In this document: piece by piece, positions 25,488 through 34,925 of the stretch
Position numbering within the stretch: the first letter of the stretch is position 1
Layout: every line of letters starts with the position of its first letter
Translations under genes and position numbers: made by a program
Assembly (NCBI RefSeq): GCF_001721045.1
Contig: NZ_MDER01000025.1
Span: 82,635 to 146,634 of the forward strand
Reading direction: 5' to 3'
DNA from: Paenibacillus nuruki
Lineage (GTDB): Bacteria > Bacillota > Bacilli > Paenibacillales > Paenibacillaceae
DNA length: 64,000 bases
The notes under the pieces: generated by a model
Databases searched by the model: none
Seen by the model: only the letters and a program-made list of their open reading frames with translations
Told to the model about the DNA's origin: nothing

Positions 25488-27542
25488 CTACCATACAAAT
25501 TGGCGATCCTCATTCAAGCGTGCTTTGACATTCAAGGTATCTTCTTTAAAATGGTGCATTTTGGAGCCGATCTGTAAAATCGTTCCGCCTAGTAACTTGT
25601 CCACATGAATCACTGCGCCTTCTTTGACGGTTAATTTCGTAGAATTACTGCCTATCGTGCCAGCTTCTTGAATATGCATCCCTTTGGCGGCATAATAATC
25701 TCCACCACGTAGAAATCCTGTCACTTCAAGTAATCCTGCACAGCGCAATTGTGTGTTGTAACATCCTTTTTTCACTTGGACTGGCCCACCTACAAGAATT
25801 TGACTATTCTGAATATAATGAAATTGTGCAAAAATATGATCCAATTGAGGTAAAACAACTCGATCTAACAAGTAGGCTGTTCGCTTAACAAAACGATCCA
25901 AATCCTGTGCTGTTTTAAAATGACTCATCGTTAGATTTAAAAAACCATTTTTGATTTCTTTGATATATTTTTGCCATTCTTCATTAATTAATGCTTTGTG
26001 TTCTTCTATAGTACGCATAAACAAAAGTAATTGCTTATGCAACTCTTTAAACCGTCCACGAAATAAAACGTCAAGCAAAGGAGCGAGACCATGCTGATCA
26101 ATATCTGTGATTTTAAAAGCTGCTGCGCGGTTCAATTGCTCGATCGCTGTCGTCAAAAATTCCGTTTGTTCCAAAATCACTTGCAAAATAGGTTCTGCTT
26201 GACCATAAAAAAGAAACAATTGTCCAACCGCCACTTCGCTTCCGATCACATTAGCAGTGACCATTAATGACTGGGTTGCTATAATTTCTGCCATATTCAC
26301 ATTGCCTTTAATATGAATATTACCATCTGCTTCGACTTTCATCGTATCTTGCACTGTGCCACTAATTTCAACATCACCTTGAAAATGAATATTGCCTGTC
26401 TGAAGAGCAACATCTCCACGATGCTCAAGCTTCGGAATAATCGCAACCTTTACATGTCTTCCCTGTATAATCACTTCAGGCATTCCGGTACGTGTAGCAA
26501 GAATTTCCAATCCATCTTGAGATAGCTGTGTACCATGACCGGTTAAGACAATCACACCTGTTACCGGTGGTGCTAGAACAGGTTCTCCAAATACATTGAC
26601 TCCATTTATACCGATCGCAGGTGGATAGATTAGACCAATCAAATCCCCATCATCGACACAAGGAAATTCTTTAATTTCACGATAATCGATTGTTCCATTT
26701 TCACGCATTTTGGGCTGTACTTTACGAGTCTTGGTATCGACTTTAATCTCAAAGTATCCATTCGTACCTGCGATTGCCTGCTCACCTTCTGCAATCAGAA
26801 ATGTATCATTTACTTCACTCAGGCAAGCTTTTTTGATCTCATCATGGTACAGACCGTAGACTACTTTTTGTTCGATTAATTTTTTGCGTACGGCTATCGG
26901 TTCAATCGGTGTATATTGCTTGTGTTCTTCTGCTTTGAGAACCAATCGCAATGTTGGTGGAGTATCAACAACCTGCCGAATAATGCGATATCCTGCTTCA
27001 ATTCTTAATTGTACATTCATTGCTTTATCATCAATATGAATGTCCCAGACCGGTTCTACCACTTTATCTTCTACTTCATATCGGACAATATCGCCAGCAG
27101 ATAATTTTACGGTTTCCCCTGCGAGAATAGGTACTTCGTCAATCCAAAGAGATACCTGTTCAGTTGCACGAATACTAGGTTGATGGTTTCCTTTGGAATG
27201 AAAATAGACTTGCCCTGATTCAATCCATACTTTACCTTCTGTATTATCTATAGAGGGGGTAGTGACTGGATGTTCGATTCTAGAAGGTGGTATATTCACA
27301 CTGGCTTCAGCTATAGAGATCGGCGGAGAATACTCTGCCATATCCAGCGATTGATCTAGTATTTCTTCTGTTTTGAGTGTTACTTTGACTACAGCTTGCT
27401 TGGAATAAAGCCCAAGCATCCCTTTGGCTTCACTTTCCATCACTTCAATATGAACCTGTTGCTTGGTAGCATCTAGCAAAGTTAGAGCTTGCTCCACGGC
27501 ATCTTGCACTGTTTTGGCTCTAGCAATCACACTACGCTCCAT
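25488..27542 (-). CDS. FapA family (DUF342) protein with N-terminal Jag-N-like domain
   Basis: 684-residue cytoplasmic protein. The first 50 residues (MERSVIARAKTVQDAVEQAL, then EAKGMLGLYSKQAVV) look like a Jag-N domain. The middle has the DUF342/FapA features PCVDDGDLIGLIYP, GINGVNVFGEPV and repeated HIKGNV, IHFQGDVEISGTV units that build a beta-helix. A helical coiled-coil-like segment interrupts this before the helix resumes (GAVIHVDKLLGGTILQIG). The start at 27542 has GGAGGAGG upstream, preferred over the frame beginning six codons earlier. FapA proteins are linked to polar assembly, cell surface and signalling in several bacteria, but the role is unsettled. Here it sits inside a partner-switching operon. 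Confidence 0.82.
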   Translation of the reverse strand: MERSVIARAKTVQDAVEQALTLLDATKQQVHIEVMESEAKGMLGLYSKQAVVKVTLKTEEILDQSLDMAEYSPPISIAEASVNIPPSRIEHPVTTPSIDNTEGKVWIESGQVYFHSKGNHQPSIRATEQVSLWIDEVPILAGETVKLSAGDIVRYEVEDKVVEPVWDIHIDDKAMNVQLRIEAGYRIIRQVVDTPPTLRLVLKAEEHKQYTPIEPIAVRKKLIEQKVVYGLYHDEIKKACLSEVNDTFLIAEGEQAIAGTNGYFEIKVDTKTRKVQPKMRENGTIDYREIKEFPCVDDGDLIGLIYPPAIGINGVNVFGEPVLAPPVTGVIVLTGHGTQLSQDGLEILATRTGMPEVIIQGRHVKVAIIPKLEHRGDVALQTGNIHFQGDVEISGTVQDTMKVEADGNIHIKGNVNMAEIIATQSLMVTANVIGSEVAVGQLFLFYGQAEPILQVILEQTEFLTTAIEQLNRAAAFKITDIDQHGLAPLLDVLFRGRFKELHKQLLLFMRTIEEHKALINEEWQKYIKEIKNGFLNLTMSHFKTAQDLDRFVKRTAYLLDRVVLPQLDHIFAQFHYIQNSQILVGGPVQVKKGCYNTQLRCAGLLEVTGFLRGGDYYAAKGMHIQEAGTIGSNSTKLTVKEGAVIHVDKLLGGTILQIGSKMHHFKEDTLNVKARLNEDRQFVW

Positions 27543-27567
27543 AGTGGGTACCTCCTCCATACCTTTC

Positions 27568-28698
27568 TCATGTCAATTCAATCGAAATAATGCAGACATC
27601 ATCTTTACGATGCTGAATCAAACGTTCTAATTTCACTACGAACGCTTCATTTTCCAAATAGTGTAGGCTTTGAGCATAGTGTTCTAACTTTTCGATTCCT
27701 GCATGGATAGAGACGCCAGGCTTTTCGACTAATCCATCGGTGTATAAGACAATGCGTGCAGGTGTCTCGTACGTCACTGTAGCTGTATCTAATTTCATAT
27801 CATTTTGAATACCGATTGGGACGGTTGTGCCTGTTAATTGAGTAGGAAATTGATCTTTCAAAAATAATAAACCTGGTGGATGCCCTGCATTAAAATACTC
27901 AATTTGCTTTAACTCTAAGTCGATAAATAGATAAATCGCTGTAAAGTAAGCAGCACGGCGATTTTTACCAAATAGTGCTCTCATCTTTTTGTTCAATTCC
28001 TGACAGACCAGTTGAGGCTCTTTCACTACACCTACAATGCCATCAAGCAAGGAACGAATGGACATACTGATCAGTGCAGCCGATATTCCGTGACCAGATA
28101 CATCAATGAGCAGTACACCACAATGCTGTGGATCAAACATTTTCCAGTACAACATATCACCGGATACTTCGGTCGATTGTAGATAGCTACTGTGCACTCG
28201 AATAGTAGGTTCATTAATTGGTGGACTGAGGACGCTACGTTGTAAATGTTTAGCCAATTGCAGTTCTTTTTGCACTTTTTCTTCTCGAATTTTGCGTGAA
28301 TCCATTTCTTTTTTAAGTCGAATAGCGGATTGAACTCGTGCCAGTAGTTCATAATCAGGTCCACCTTTTTCAATAAAATCCATACCGCCTGCATTAAAAG
28401 CTTCTTTGAAATGAATCCGATCTGCAGTGAGGAAAATAATAGGCAAATCCTGATAAACGATACAACTCTTAATAATCCGACAGGCTTCAATCCCGTCGAT
28501 TCCAGGCATTACAATATCCAATAAAATTAAATCAATCGCCGCTGCTTTACGAGGAGATACTTGGTCGTGAATACTAAGAATATCGAATGCTTCTTGAGCC
28601 GAAGAAGCCGTCTGTATATGCTTGTACCCTGCTGTATCGAGTACATTTTGCAAAAAGACAAGATTAAGTCTGGAGTCATCTACAATCAATATACTCAT
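27568..28698 (-). CDS. Response regulator-PP2C (RsbU/SpoIIE-type) phosphatase
   Basis: 376 residues. The N-terminal receiver domain has VDDSRLN with the acidic pocket, LILLDIVMPG with the phospho-acceptor Asp (about residue 59) and the conserved Lys in IEKGG. A coiled-coil linker (EEKVQKELQLAKHLQRSV) leads to a PP2C domain of the SpoIIE class with SGDMLYWKM, LIDVSGHGISAAL, FNAGHPPGL and LYTDGLVE. All metal-binding Asp residues appear present. It should dephosphorylate the Ser-phosphorylated STAS protein encoded downstream when its receiver is phosphorylated. First gene of the operon; AAGGAG lies eight bases upstream. Confidence 0.92.
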   Translation of the reverse strand: MSILIVDDSRLNLVFLQNVLDTAGYKHIQTASSAQEAFDILSIHDQVSPRKAAAIDLILLDIVMPGIDGIEACRIIKSCIVYQDLPIIFLTADRIHFKEAFNAGGMDFIEKGGPDYELLARVQSAIRLKKEMDSRKIREEKVQKELQLAKHLQRSVLSPPINEPTIRVHSSYLQSTEVSGDMLYWKMFDPQHCGVLLIDVSGHGISAALISMSIRSLLDGIVGVVKEPQLVCQELNKKMRALFGKNRRAAYFTAIYLFIDLELKQIEYFNAGHPPGLLFLKDQFPTQLTGTTVPIGIQNDMKLDTATVTYETPARIVLYTDGLVEKPGVSIHAGIEKLEHYAQSLHYLENEAFVVKLERLIQHRKDDVCIISIELT

Positions 28699-28774
28699 GA
28701 TACTTCTCCTTCAGAGTAGTTTATATCTTTATTTTCGTCAGTTTCTTCCATTTATGTGATAGTTAACGATTACA

Positions 28775-28803
28775 ATTATATTGAGTAAGCATTTAATTAA
28801 GAA
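28775..28803 (-). promoter_or_regulatory. Predicted sigma-A promoter of the signalling operon
   Basis: Minus-strand TTCTTA, 17 bases, perfect TATAAT, about 70 bases before the response-regulator start. The -35 element is weak, which suggests regulated expression. Confidence 0.5.
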
Positions 28804-28821
28804 TTTTGAATAGATTTGAAC

Positions 28822-28858
28822 AAAAAAAGCCTACTTTGCTTGAAGCAAAATAGACTTT
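28822..28858 (-). terminator. Terminator after the RDD gene pair
   Basis: Arms based on AAGTCTATTTTGCTT and AAGCAAAGTAGGCTT pair with two mismatches or wobbles around a one- to two-base tip. Seven T follow on the minus strand. Confidence 0.75.
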
Positions 28859-28893
28859 CAACAAACCTACAAATGATGATATAAGGCTTACAA

Positions 28894-29421
28894 CTACATA
28901 TTTTTATCCATATTCAAAGGATATTCGTTCTGTGGTGGTGATTGAAATTGCTGTTCATATAAATAATTATCCAGAGCGCGGTTATTCACAATGTACGTAT
29001 CTGCAATCATATCATGAATACCTTGCTTATACTTTGTAAATCCAACGATAATATATCCTATGCCTAAAGTGAAATTACATAATATTCTTAAGAAATAACG
29101 TGCTACTGCACGTCCGAATCCTATCGGTTGCATAGAACGATTTACTACTTTGATTCTGAGTATCATTTTACCCAAAGTCGCTTGATACTTCGACTTCTCA
29201 AATAATCCAAAGTATAACCAGGTTAACAAAACAGATAATAATTGAAAAATAATAGGCAGTAGATCTCCTATAAAGACTTCATTACTGAGTGAATGGTCTG
29301 TAAGATGGAGGATACCCACAATAACTACACTCAAAATAACACTTGAAATTAAATATACAATACTAAGAATAATTGCATCTATACATATAGCTGCAAACCT
29401 TTTCCAAAATCCTGCATACAA
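28894..29421 (-). CDS. RDD family membrane protein (second copy)
   Basis: 175 residues with about four hydrophobic segments. The RDD signature is present as FWKRFAAICIDAIILS with the Arg and Asp, and LFEKSKYQATLGKMILRIKV is the second family motif. The start is TTG with GAGGAG eleven bases upstream. It lies 31 bases after its paralogue and shares the layout and motifs with it, so the pair looks like a tandem duplication. RDD proteins have been linked to ion transport, but no substrate can be inferred. Confidence 0.85.
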   Translation of the reverse strand: MYAGFWKRFAAICIDAIILSIVYLISSVILSVVIVGILHLTDHSLSNEVFIGDLLPIIFQLLSVLLTWLYFGLFEKSKYQATLGKMILRIKVVNRSMQPIGFGRAVARYFLRILCNFTLGIGYIIVGFTKYKQGIHDMIADTYIVNNRALDNYLYEQQFQSPPQNEYPLNMDKNM

Positions 29422-29452
29422 TATAATCGTTTCTCCTCTGACTCTTTAATTT

Positions 29453-30037
29453 TCATCTAAAATTCGGTTGATCTTTTTGCAAATAAGGAGACATCTCTGG
29501 TTGGTTCCAAGAAGCTGCTTGTTGCTGTTGTTGCATATACATGTATTGTTCCCAATCTTTTTTATTTACAACGTAGGTGCTAGCGACCATATCATGTAAT
29601 GCTTGCTTGTATTGTGTCCAACCTGCCATCATATAACCGATGCATAAGATCATATACGATAAATTTTTAGCCCAAAAGCGTCCTGTTGCTCGACCAAAAC
29701 GAATCGGTTGGAAATAACGATCTACTACTATGATACCTAGAGCCATTTTACCTGGTGTGGCATGGTATTTCGATTTTTCAAATAAACTAAAATACAACCA
29801 CGGTACGACTAATTCGGCAATAACATATAAAATGTAAAATACAATCAAAAAAGTAATATCGCCTGTGGTGTATTCATTTTCATTCTTCATCCATGTTCCA
29901 TTCACAAATCCGATGATCGTAGGAATTCCCAGCAAAATCAATAACACAAATCCGACAATAAATCCATCGATCAACGTCGCTGCTGTTCTTTTCCAAAATC
30001 CTGCGTAGCCGTGAGAACTGGTTCCTGCTTCATTCAT
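29453..30037 (-). CDS. RDD family membrane protein (first copy)
   Basis: 194 residues, about four membrane segments, with FWKRTAATLIDGFIVGF (RDD motif), SLFEKSKYHATPGKMALGI and RFGRATGRFWAKNLSYM. The C-terminus has a Gln-rich tail (MQQQQQAASWN) that the second copy shows only in short form. The ATG has AGGAG nine bases upstream. It is the promoter-proximal member of the pair. Confidence 0.85.
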   Translation of the reverse strand: MNEAGTSSHGYAGFWKRTAATLIDGFIVGFVLLILLGIPTIIGFVNGTWMKNENEYTTGDITFLIVFYILYVIAELVVPWLYFSLFEKSKYHATPGKMALGIIVVDRYFQPIRFGRATGRFWAKNLSYMILCIGYMMAGWTQYKQALHDMVASTYVVNKKDWEQYMYMQQQQQAASWNQPEMSPYLQKDQPNFR

Positions 30038-30138
30038 TTCATCTAACTCCTATTCTGCTATGTATACATTTCTACCAACTTTGTTATTTTATACGATATA
30101 GTTGTAAATTACTAGATAATCACCTATACAAAAGAAAA

Positions 30139-30166
30139 CCTACTCCACATGTGAATGTAGAATAGG
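30139..30166 (-). terminator. Probable terminator after the YyaL-like gene
   Basis: CCTACTCCACAT and ATGTAGAATAGG form an imperfect stem, followed on the minus strand by TTTTCTTTTG. It lies 48 bases beyond the stop codon. Confidence 0.5.
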
Positions 30167-30213
30167 CTCTCATATAATTGAAAATCTTATCTGCTAGATT
30201 ACAAGTTGTTTAA

Positions 30214-32319
30214 CTATTTTAGATGCACAGGGCGATGAACAGACTCACGCAGTGCTTCTACTGTCGTTAATGGCTCATGGCAGACAAAACCTTCACAGAT
30301 ATACGCGGTTGCCTGACTTTGTTGCATACCTTTGTCTTGTAAATGAGGAAGCAACTCTCTAATGGCTTCTCCTGATGTACCATCTGCATGAATAATTAGA
30401 GAAGCAAATGGTAAATAAGCTTTTTGCACTTCAGCGATCATTTCTTGAAAATGGATATCTTCTACTTTCCCTGCGAGTACAATTTCTTGATTCCCTTGCA
30501 ACAATTGCAATCCCGCAAGTAGTAACATCGAATACCCTGCTGGATATTGCTCAGCCGTGCCTGTAAATGTAGTCACAATTTGTTCGGCATATTGACGCAG
30601 TTCTATATCTTGCGTCACCGCAGCTAATTTGGCTAATGTCCATGCCGCAACAGAATTGCCCGATGGCATCGCTCCATCATAAATTTCTTTTGTACGAGTA
30701 ATTAATGCTTCTCCATCTTGACCTGTGAAATAAAATCCACCCTGCTCTTCATCCCAAAATAGAGCAATCAATTGTTCTTTGAGTGTTATCGCTTGTTGTA
30801 GATACTTTGCTAATCCAGTCGCTTCATACAATTCTTGTAAGCCCCAGATCAAATAAGCATAATCATCGACATAAGCACTATAAGCGGCTTCCCCATCACG
30901 GTAGCGAGCAAGCAGACGACCATCTTCACGACGCATATGTTCCCAAATAAAATCAGCTGCTTTGACTGCTGCTTGTGCATATTCAGGTTTTTGTAAAGTT
31001 TGACTTGCTCTAGCGAGAGCCGCAATCATCATGCCGTTCCATGCGGTTAACACTTTATCATCTTTGGAAGGATGCACGCGTTGCTCACGATAATCAAATA
31101 ATTTCTGACGGGCTTCTTCCAGATCGGTGCGTAATGCCAGTTCATTGAGATCACGTTGCTCTGCAATTTCTGAGGTAGAGAAAGGAATCAAGTTTGGAAT
31201 ATTTTTACCTTCAAAATTACCTTCAGGCGTTATATCATACACGTTACAATATTTATGCATCTCTTCCAGACCTAATACTTCTTCGATCTCATCGCGAGTA
31301 AATACATAGAACTTCCCTTCGACCCCTTCGGAGTCCGCATCTTCAGCACTATAAAAAGCTCCTTCAGGTGAAGTCATATCCCGCAATACATAAGTAAAAA
31401 TAGATTCTGCGATATGTGCATATTTGGTTTCACTGGTCAGACGATATCCGTCCAGATAAGCAATAGCTAATAATGAATTATCGTACAACATTTTTTCAAA
31501 ATGAGGAACTAACCACTTCTCATCGGTCGAATAACGAGAAAAGCCAAATCCGATATGATCATAGATTCCGCCACTATACATATGATCTAATGTTTTGTGC
31601 ACCATATGTAACGCTTCTGGTTCTTGATACACATGAGAATAGGCACTGAGAAACATCAAATGATGTGGAGTCGGGAACTTAGGCGCTCCTCCAAATCCAC
31701 CATACACTTCATCAAATGAACTCTGAAATGTTTTGTATCCACGATGTACAAGTTCTTCACCAAACTGCCCAGACTTCGTAATCTTCGTCTGCTGGCGATT
31801 CATACGTTCTACAATATCATCACCCGATCGAACAATATTTTCACGGTCTTCTGTCCATTTATCACGAATCTGAGACAGCATATCCATCATACCGATTCGA
31901 CCATATTTGGTCTCTTTCGGAAAATACGTACCCGCATAAAATGGCTTCTGATCCGGGGTTAGTAATACCGTTAAAGGCCATCCACCTTGCCCGGTTAATG
32001 CTTGGCAATACGCCATATATAAATTATCAATATCCGGCCGTTCTTCACGATCGACTTTGATCGAAATATAAGATTCGTTAAGTAACTGAGCCACTACTTC
32101 GTTTTCAAAAGATTCTTTTTCCATCACATGACACCAATGGCAGGTAGAATAGCCTACACTGAGAAAAATGGGTTTGTTTTCCGATTTAGCTCTGGTAAAA
32201 GCTTCTTCTCCCCAAGGAAACCAATTCACAGGGTTATGAGCATGTTGAAGCAAGTAAGGAGATTTTTCCTTTATTAGATTGTTAGTGTGTTTAGGAATTT
32301 CTTCGATAGATTCGTGCAT
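30214..32319 (-). CDS. YyaL-like protein: thioredoxin-fold domain plus glycan-epimerase-like (alpha/alpha)6 domain
   Basis: 701-residue cytoplasmic protein of the DUF255/YyaL (spermatogenesis-associated 20-like) family. The N-terminal thioredoxin-like domain has [33 protein letters not shown] with a CxxC centre, and [16 protein letters not shown]. The rest resembles an (alpha/alpha)6 barrel of N-acylglucosamine 2-epimerase type ([19 protein letters not shown]-like elements, AGSNSVAAW-like region as PSGNSVAAW). AAGGAGG lies upstream of the ATG. The molecular role of the family is not established. It follows the NRPS operon but is separated from it by a terminator and belongs to the core genome. 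Confidence 0.9.
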   Translation of the reverse strand: MHESIEEIPKHTNNLIKEKSPYLLQHAHNPVNWFPWGEEAFTRAKSENKPIFLSVGYSTCHWCHVMEKESFENEVVAQLLNESYISIKVDREERPDIDNLYMAYCQALTGQGGWPLTVLLTPDQKPFYAGTYFPKETKYGRIGMMDMLSQIRDKWTEDRENIVRSGDDIVERMNRQQTKITKSGQFGEELVHRGYKTFQSSFDEVYGGFGGAPKFPTPHHLMFLSAYSHVYQEPEALHMVHKTLDHMYSGGIYDHIGFGFSRYSTDEKWLVPHFEKMLYDNSLLAIAYLDGYRLTSETKYAHIAESIFTYVLRDMTSPEGAFYSAEDADSEGVEGKFYVFTRDEIEEVLGLEEMHKYCNVYDITPEGNFEGKNIPNLIPFSTSEIAEQRDLNELALRTDLEEARQKLFDYREQRVHPSKDDKVLTAWNGMMIAALARASQTLQKPEYAQAAVKAADFIWEHMRREDGRLLARYRDGEAAYSAYVDDYAYLIWGLQELYEATGLAKYLQQAITLKEQLIALFWDEEQGGFYFTGQDGEALITRTKEIYDGAMPSGNSVAAWTLAKLAAVTQDIELRQYAEQIVTTFTGTAEQYPAGYSMLLLAGLQLLQGNQEIVLAGKVEDIHFQEMIAEVQKAYLPFASLIIHADGTSGEAIRELLPHLQDKGMQQSQATAYICEGFVCHEPLTTVEALRESVHRPVHLK

Positions 32320-32428
32320 ATATAATTCCTCCTTCAGATTGTTATTGATAATATAACCAAATGTGGAAGAAAAGAAAAAGAAATTATTTATGTCATTATG
32401 TTATATAACTTCACCCAGATATATATAA

Positions 32429-32457
32429 ATCCGTCCAAATATATAATTTGGACGGAT
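32429..32457 (-). terminator. Hairpin terminator closing the NRPS operon
   Basis: Perfect 12-bp arms ATCCGTCCAAAT and ATTTGGACGGAT with a 5-base loop, starting 12 bases beyond the aminomutase stop. The following minus-strand bases (TTATATATAT) are A/T-rich without a long T-run. It marks the boundary between the biosynthetic operon and the core genes. Confidence 0.75.
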
Positions 32458-32468
32458 AATAAAATAAT

Positions 32469-33581
32469 TTATAATTGAGACCCTAGAACTTCTTCCGGTT
32501 TGAGGTATGGAATATACGTTTTTTTTCCTTGATAACTTTGTAATGTTAATCCTTTTTCAGAATAATCGATAATATTGTCAATTGAAATTGGAATTTTACC
32601 ATTAATTGTTGTGATAACATAGGTAGGAATTGCAAATCCAGTTGTATGTCCTACAAGACCACGTAAAATTTCTATTCCTTTTTCGAGTGTTGTCATAAAG
32701 TGAGATACACCTGTGACATTATCACAATGATATAAGTAATAAGGCCTTACACGAATTTTTAGTAACCCATGTAATAATTCTCTCATTGTCTCAAGATCAT
32801 CATTAATTCCTTTTAAAAGAACTGATTGATTTTGAACAGGTACACCATGTTTTAACAATAAATTACAGGCTTTTGCCGATTCTTCAGTAATTTCTTTTGG
32901 ATGATTAAAATGAGTATTCAACCAAACTGGGTGATATTTTTCTAACATTTCGCAAAATTCTTTAGTAATACGTTGTGGTAATAATACTGGGTATCGACTA
33001 CCAATTCTAATAATTTCAACATGTGGGATACTTCTTAAACGAGAAATGATATGTTCTAGCTTACTATCGGAATAAGTTAATGGATCTCCACCGGTTAGTA
33101 AAACATCTCGAATCTCAGGATGCTCAGAGATATACTTAAAATCTTCTTCAAATGATTCTGCCTCTTGCTTTTCAAAATAACTCCCATTTACATCAGTTGT
33201 ATGATATTTACGTGTACAATGACGGCAATACACAGAACATTGTTCTGTCACAAGTAAAACAATACGATCTGAATATTTATGAACAATTCGGTTAGTTACA
33301 CGATACTTCATATCACCTACCGGATCAACATCAGAAAACTGATTAACAATCAACTCATCTGCCGCAGGCAGTGCTTGTAAACGGATTGGACAGTTTGGAT
33401 CTGTTTTATCCATCAAGGAAGCGTAATAAGGTGTAACTGCCCAGCGATAAAGCCCTTCACTTTTTTTGATAGCTTCTTCTTCATCAGGATTGAGTTCGAT
33501 ATAGTTTTTAAGAGCATCTACGGTCTGAATCCGATTTCTAAATTGTGCTTTCCAATCATTCCAATCCCATTTTTCATTCAT
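32469..33581 (-). CDS. Radical SAM amino-acid 2,3-aminomutase (KamA-like, substrate uncertain)
   Basis: 370-residue PLP- and SAM-dependent aminomutase that moves an alpha-amino group to the beta carbon. The CSVYCRHCTRK motif (Cys-x3-Cys-x2-Cys) binds the 4Fe-4S cluster, GGDPL is typical, and the following Arg (LAM Arg134, carboxylate ligand) is kept. By alignment with clostridial lysine 2,3-aminomutase, Asp293 (YHCD) is kept, but Asp330, the second ligand of the lysine side-chain amine, is Thr (TYVIT). The zinc-binding Cys268 (now Asp in GINDD) and the C-terminal Cys cluster are also absent, and the protein ends about 45 residues early. A beta-amino acid precursor for the peptide is likely. 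Whether it is beta-lysine, beta-arginine or another is open. Last gene of the operon; AGGAGG precedes the ATG. Confidence 0.88.
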   Translation of the reverse strand: MNEKWDWNDWKAQFRNRIQTVDALKNYIELNPDEEEAIKKSEGLYRWAVTPYYASLMDKTDPNCPIRLQALPAADELIVNQFSDVDPVGDMKYRVTNRIVHKYSDRIVLLVTEQCSVYCRHCTRKYHTTDVNGSYFEKQEAESFEEDFKYISEHPEIRDVLLTGGDPLTYSDSKLEHIISRLRSIPHVEIIRIGSRYPVLLPQRITKEFCEMLEKYHPVWLNTHFNHPKEITEESAKACNLLLKHGVPVQNQSVLLKGINDDLETMRELLHGLLKIRVRPYYLYHCDNVTGVSHFMTTLEKGIEILRGLVGHTTGFAIPTYVITTINGKIPISIDNIIDYSEKGLTLQSYQGKKTYIPYLKPEEVLGSQL

Positions 33582-33645
33582 TATATTTCCTCCTATTATC
33601 GATTTAATTTAATATTGAAATCATAAATATAATGATACTGGAAAC

Positions 33646-34905
33646 TTATTCCACATCCGACTCTGTTGGTACAGAAAGAGTTCGTATAGAGGAAAACATA
33701 ATAAATATTGATGAACACATCAGTCCAATAGCTCCAACAATTAATGTTGGTGTAGTGCCTATAGCAGTACCTAACCACCCTCCTAACAAAGCTCCGATAG
33801 GTACTACACCCATACCGAACATACGCATGCAAGCATTCATTCTTCCCTGTAGTTGATGTGGAGTTATTGCTTGCCGCAAACTACGTTGATTAATGTTATA
33901 AACAATCACCATTGCGGCATCAATCATATACATGACCATAATAAGTAATACAGCCGGCAATAATGGAAGTAGAGTAGCTATAGGAATGATTAAAGACACA
34001 AAACCCGCTAAAAACAAAGAAGATACTAGTGTTTTACCAATACCAAATTTCTTGACCATTGGCCCTGCAAGGAAAGCGCCTAGTAATGCACCGACTCCAG
34101 ACATCGAAAAAATCAGTCCAATATAGATAGGTGGTAATGCCAATGTACGAGAAATATACAAAATAAAAATAGGTTCAATAACATACGTAAATAGATTAAA
34201 AATGACCGTACCAATCAAAATTGCGCGCAAGGCATTATTACGAAATACAAAGCTAGCGCCTTCTCGAATATCAACCCATAGATTTTGTTCTGTTCCTTCT
34301 GGAACAACAACAATCTCTTCTTTTTTCTTAATAAAAGATAAATAAACTGCAGATAATAAATAAGTACCAACATTAAATAAAATTGATATAGGAGCTGAAA
34401 ATACTTGAATCAATACTCCCCCTATACTTTGACCTACCACAGTAGCACTCGAACTACTAAATTCTAACTTGCTATTACCTTCAACCAATTCATCTTTCTT
34501 TACAACAATAGGCAGATAAGATACATGTGCAATTTCAAACACAACTGTATTTATTCCTACGACAGCAGCAATAATGTATAACATTGGCATACTTAAAATA
34601 TCGAAAAAGAGTCCTATGGGAATACCAATCAAAACAATCGCACGAATAATATCAGACATGATCATCATCGGGCGTTTTGGTTTACGATCTACCCATACGC
34701 CAACAAACAAACTGATTAGTAAAAAAGGTAAAAACTCAACTGCTGTTAGAATACCCATTTGTAATGGTGATGCTTGTAACGTTAATGCTGCAATCAAAGG
34801 AATAGCTACTGTTGTAATCTGGACACCAAACGATGAAATTGTATGTCCCAACCAGAAATTTCTAAAATCATGATGTTTTAATAAACCTAATGAAACTCTG
34901 CTCAT
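33646..34905 (-). CDS. MFS exporter (EntS/MFS_3-like), probable peptide efflux or self-protection
   Basis: 419-residue transporter with about 12 membrane segments. The N-terminal LLKHHDFRNFWLGHTISSFG and the loop VWVDRKPKRPMM between helices 2 and 3 are typical of the MFS_3/enterobactin-exporter-like group. It lies between the ATP-grasp and aminomutase genes in the operon, 20 bases after the former, with AGGAGG four to five bases before the ATG. It is the only transporter in the cluster and therefore the obvious candidate for export of the peptide and for self-resistance. Confidence 0.88.
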   Translation of the reverse strand: MSRVSLGLLKHHDFRNFWLGHTISSFGVQITTVAIPLIAALTLQASPLQMGILTAVEFLPFLLISLFVGVWVDRKPKRPMMIMSDIIRAIVLIGIPIGLFFDILSMPMLYIIAAVVGINTVVFEIAHVSYLPIVVKKDELVEGNSKLEFSSSSATVVGQSIGGVLIQVFSAPISILFNVGTYLLSAVYLSFIKKKEEIVVVPEGTEQNLWVDIREGASFVFRNNALRAILIGTVIFNLFTYVIEPIFILYISRTLALPPIYIGLIFSMSGVGALLGAFLAGPMVKKFGIGKTLVSSLFLAGFVSLIIPIATLLPLLPAVLLIMVMYMIDAAMVIVYNINQRSLRQAITPHQLQGRMNACMRMFGMGVVPIGALLGGWLGTAIGTTPTLIVGAIGLMCSSIFIMFSSIRTLSVPTESDVE

Positions 34906-34925
34906 AATATCCTCCTGAAATTCAA

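Noticed and set aside
28071..28490. 139-codon minus-strand frame inside the response regulator-phosphatase gene
   Set aside because: It is a shifted frame of a gene with complete, well-conserved receiver and PP2C motifs and has no start signal of its own.
32320..32468. Insertion-sequence end or attachment site at the cluster boundary
   Set aside because: The 12-bp inverted repeat at 32429-32457 fits a transcription terminator. No transposase, tRNA gene or flanking direct repeat was found.
32469..33581. EpmB, the EF-P lysine aminomutase
   Set aside because: The short C-terminus resembles EpmB, but no epmA or efp gene is near and the gene is the last member of the NRPS operon. It cannot be excluded without phylogeny.
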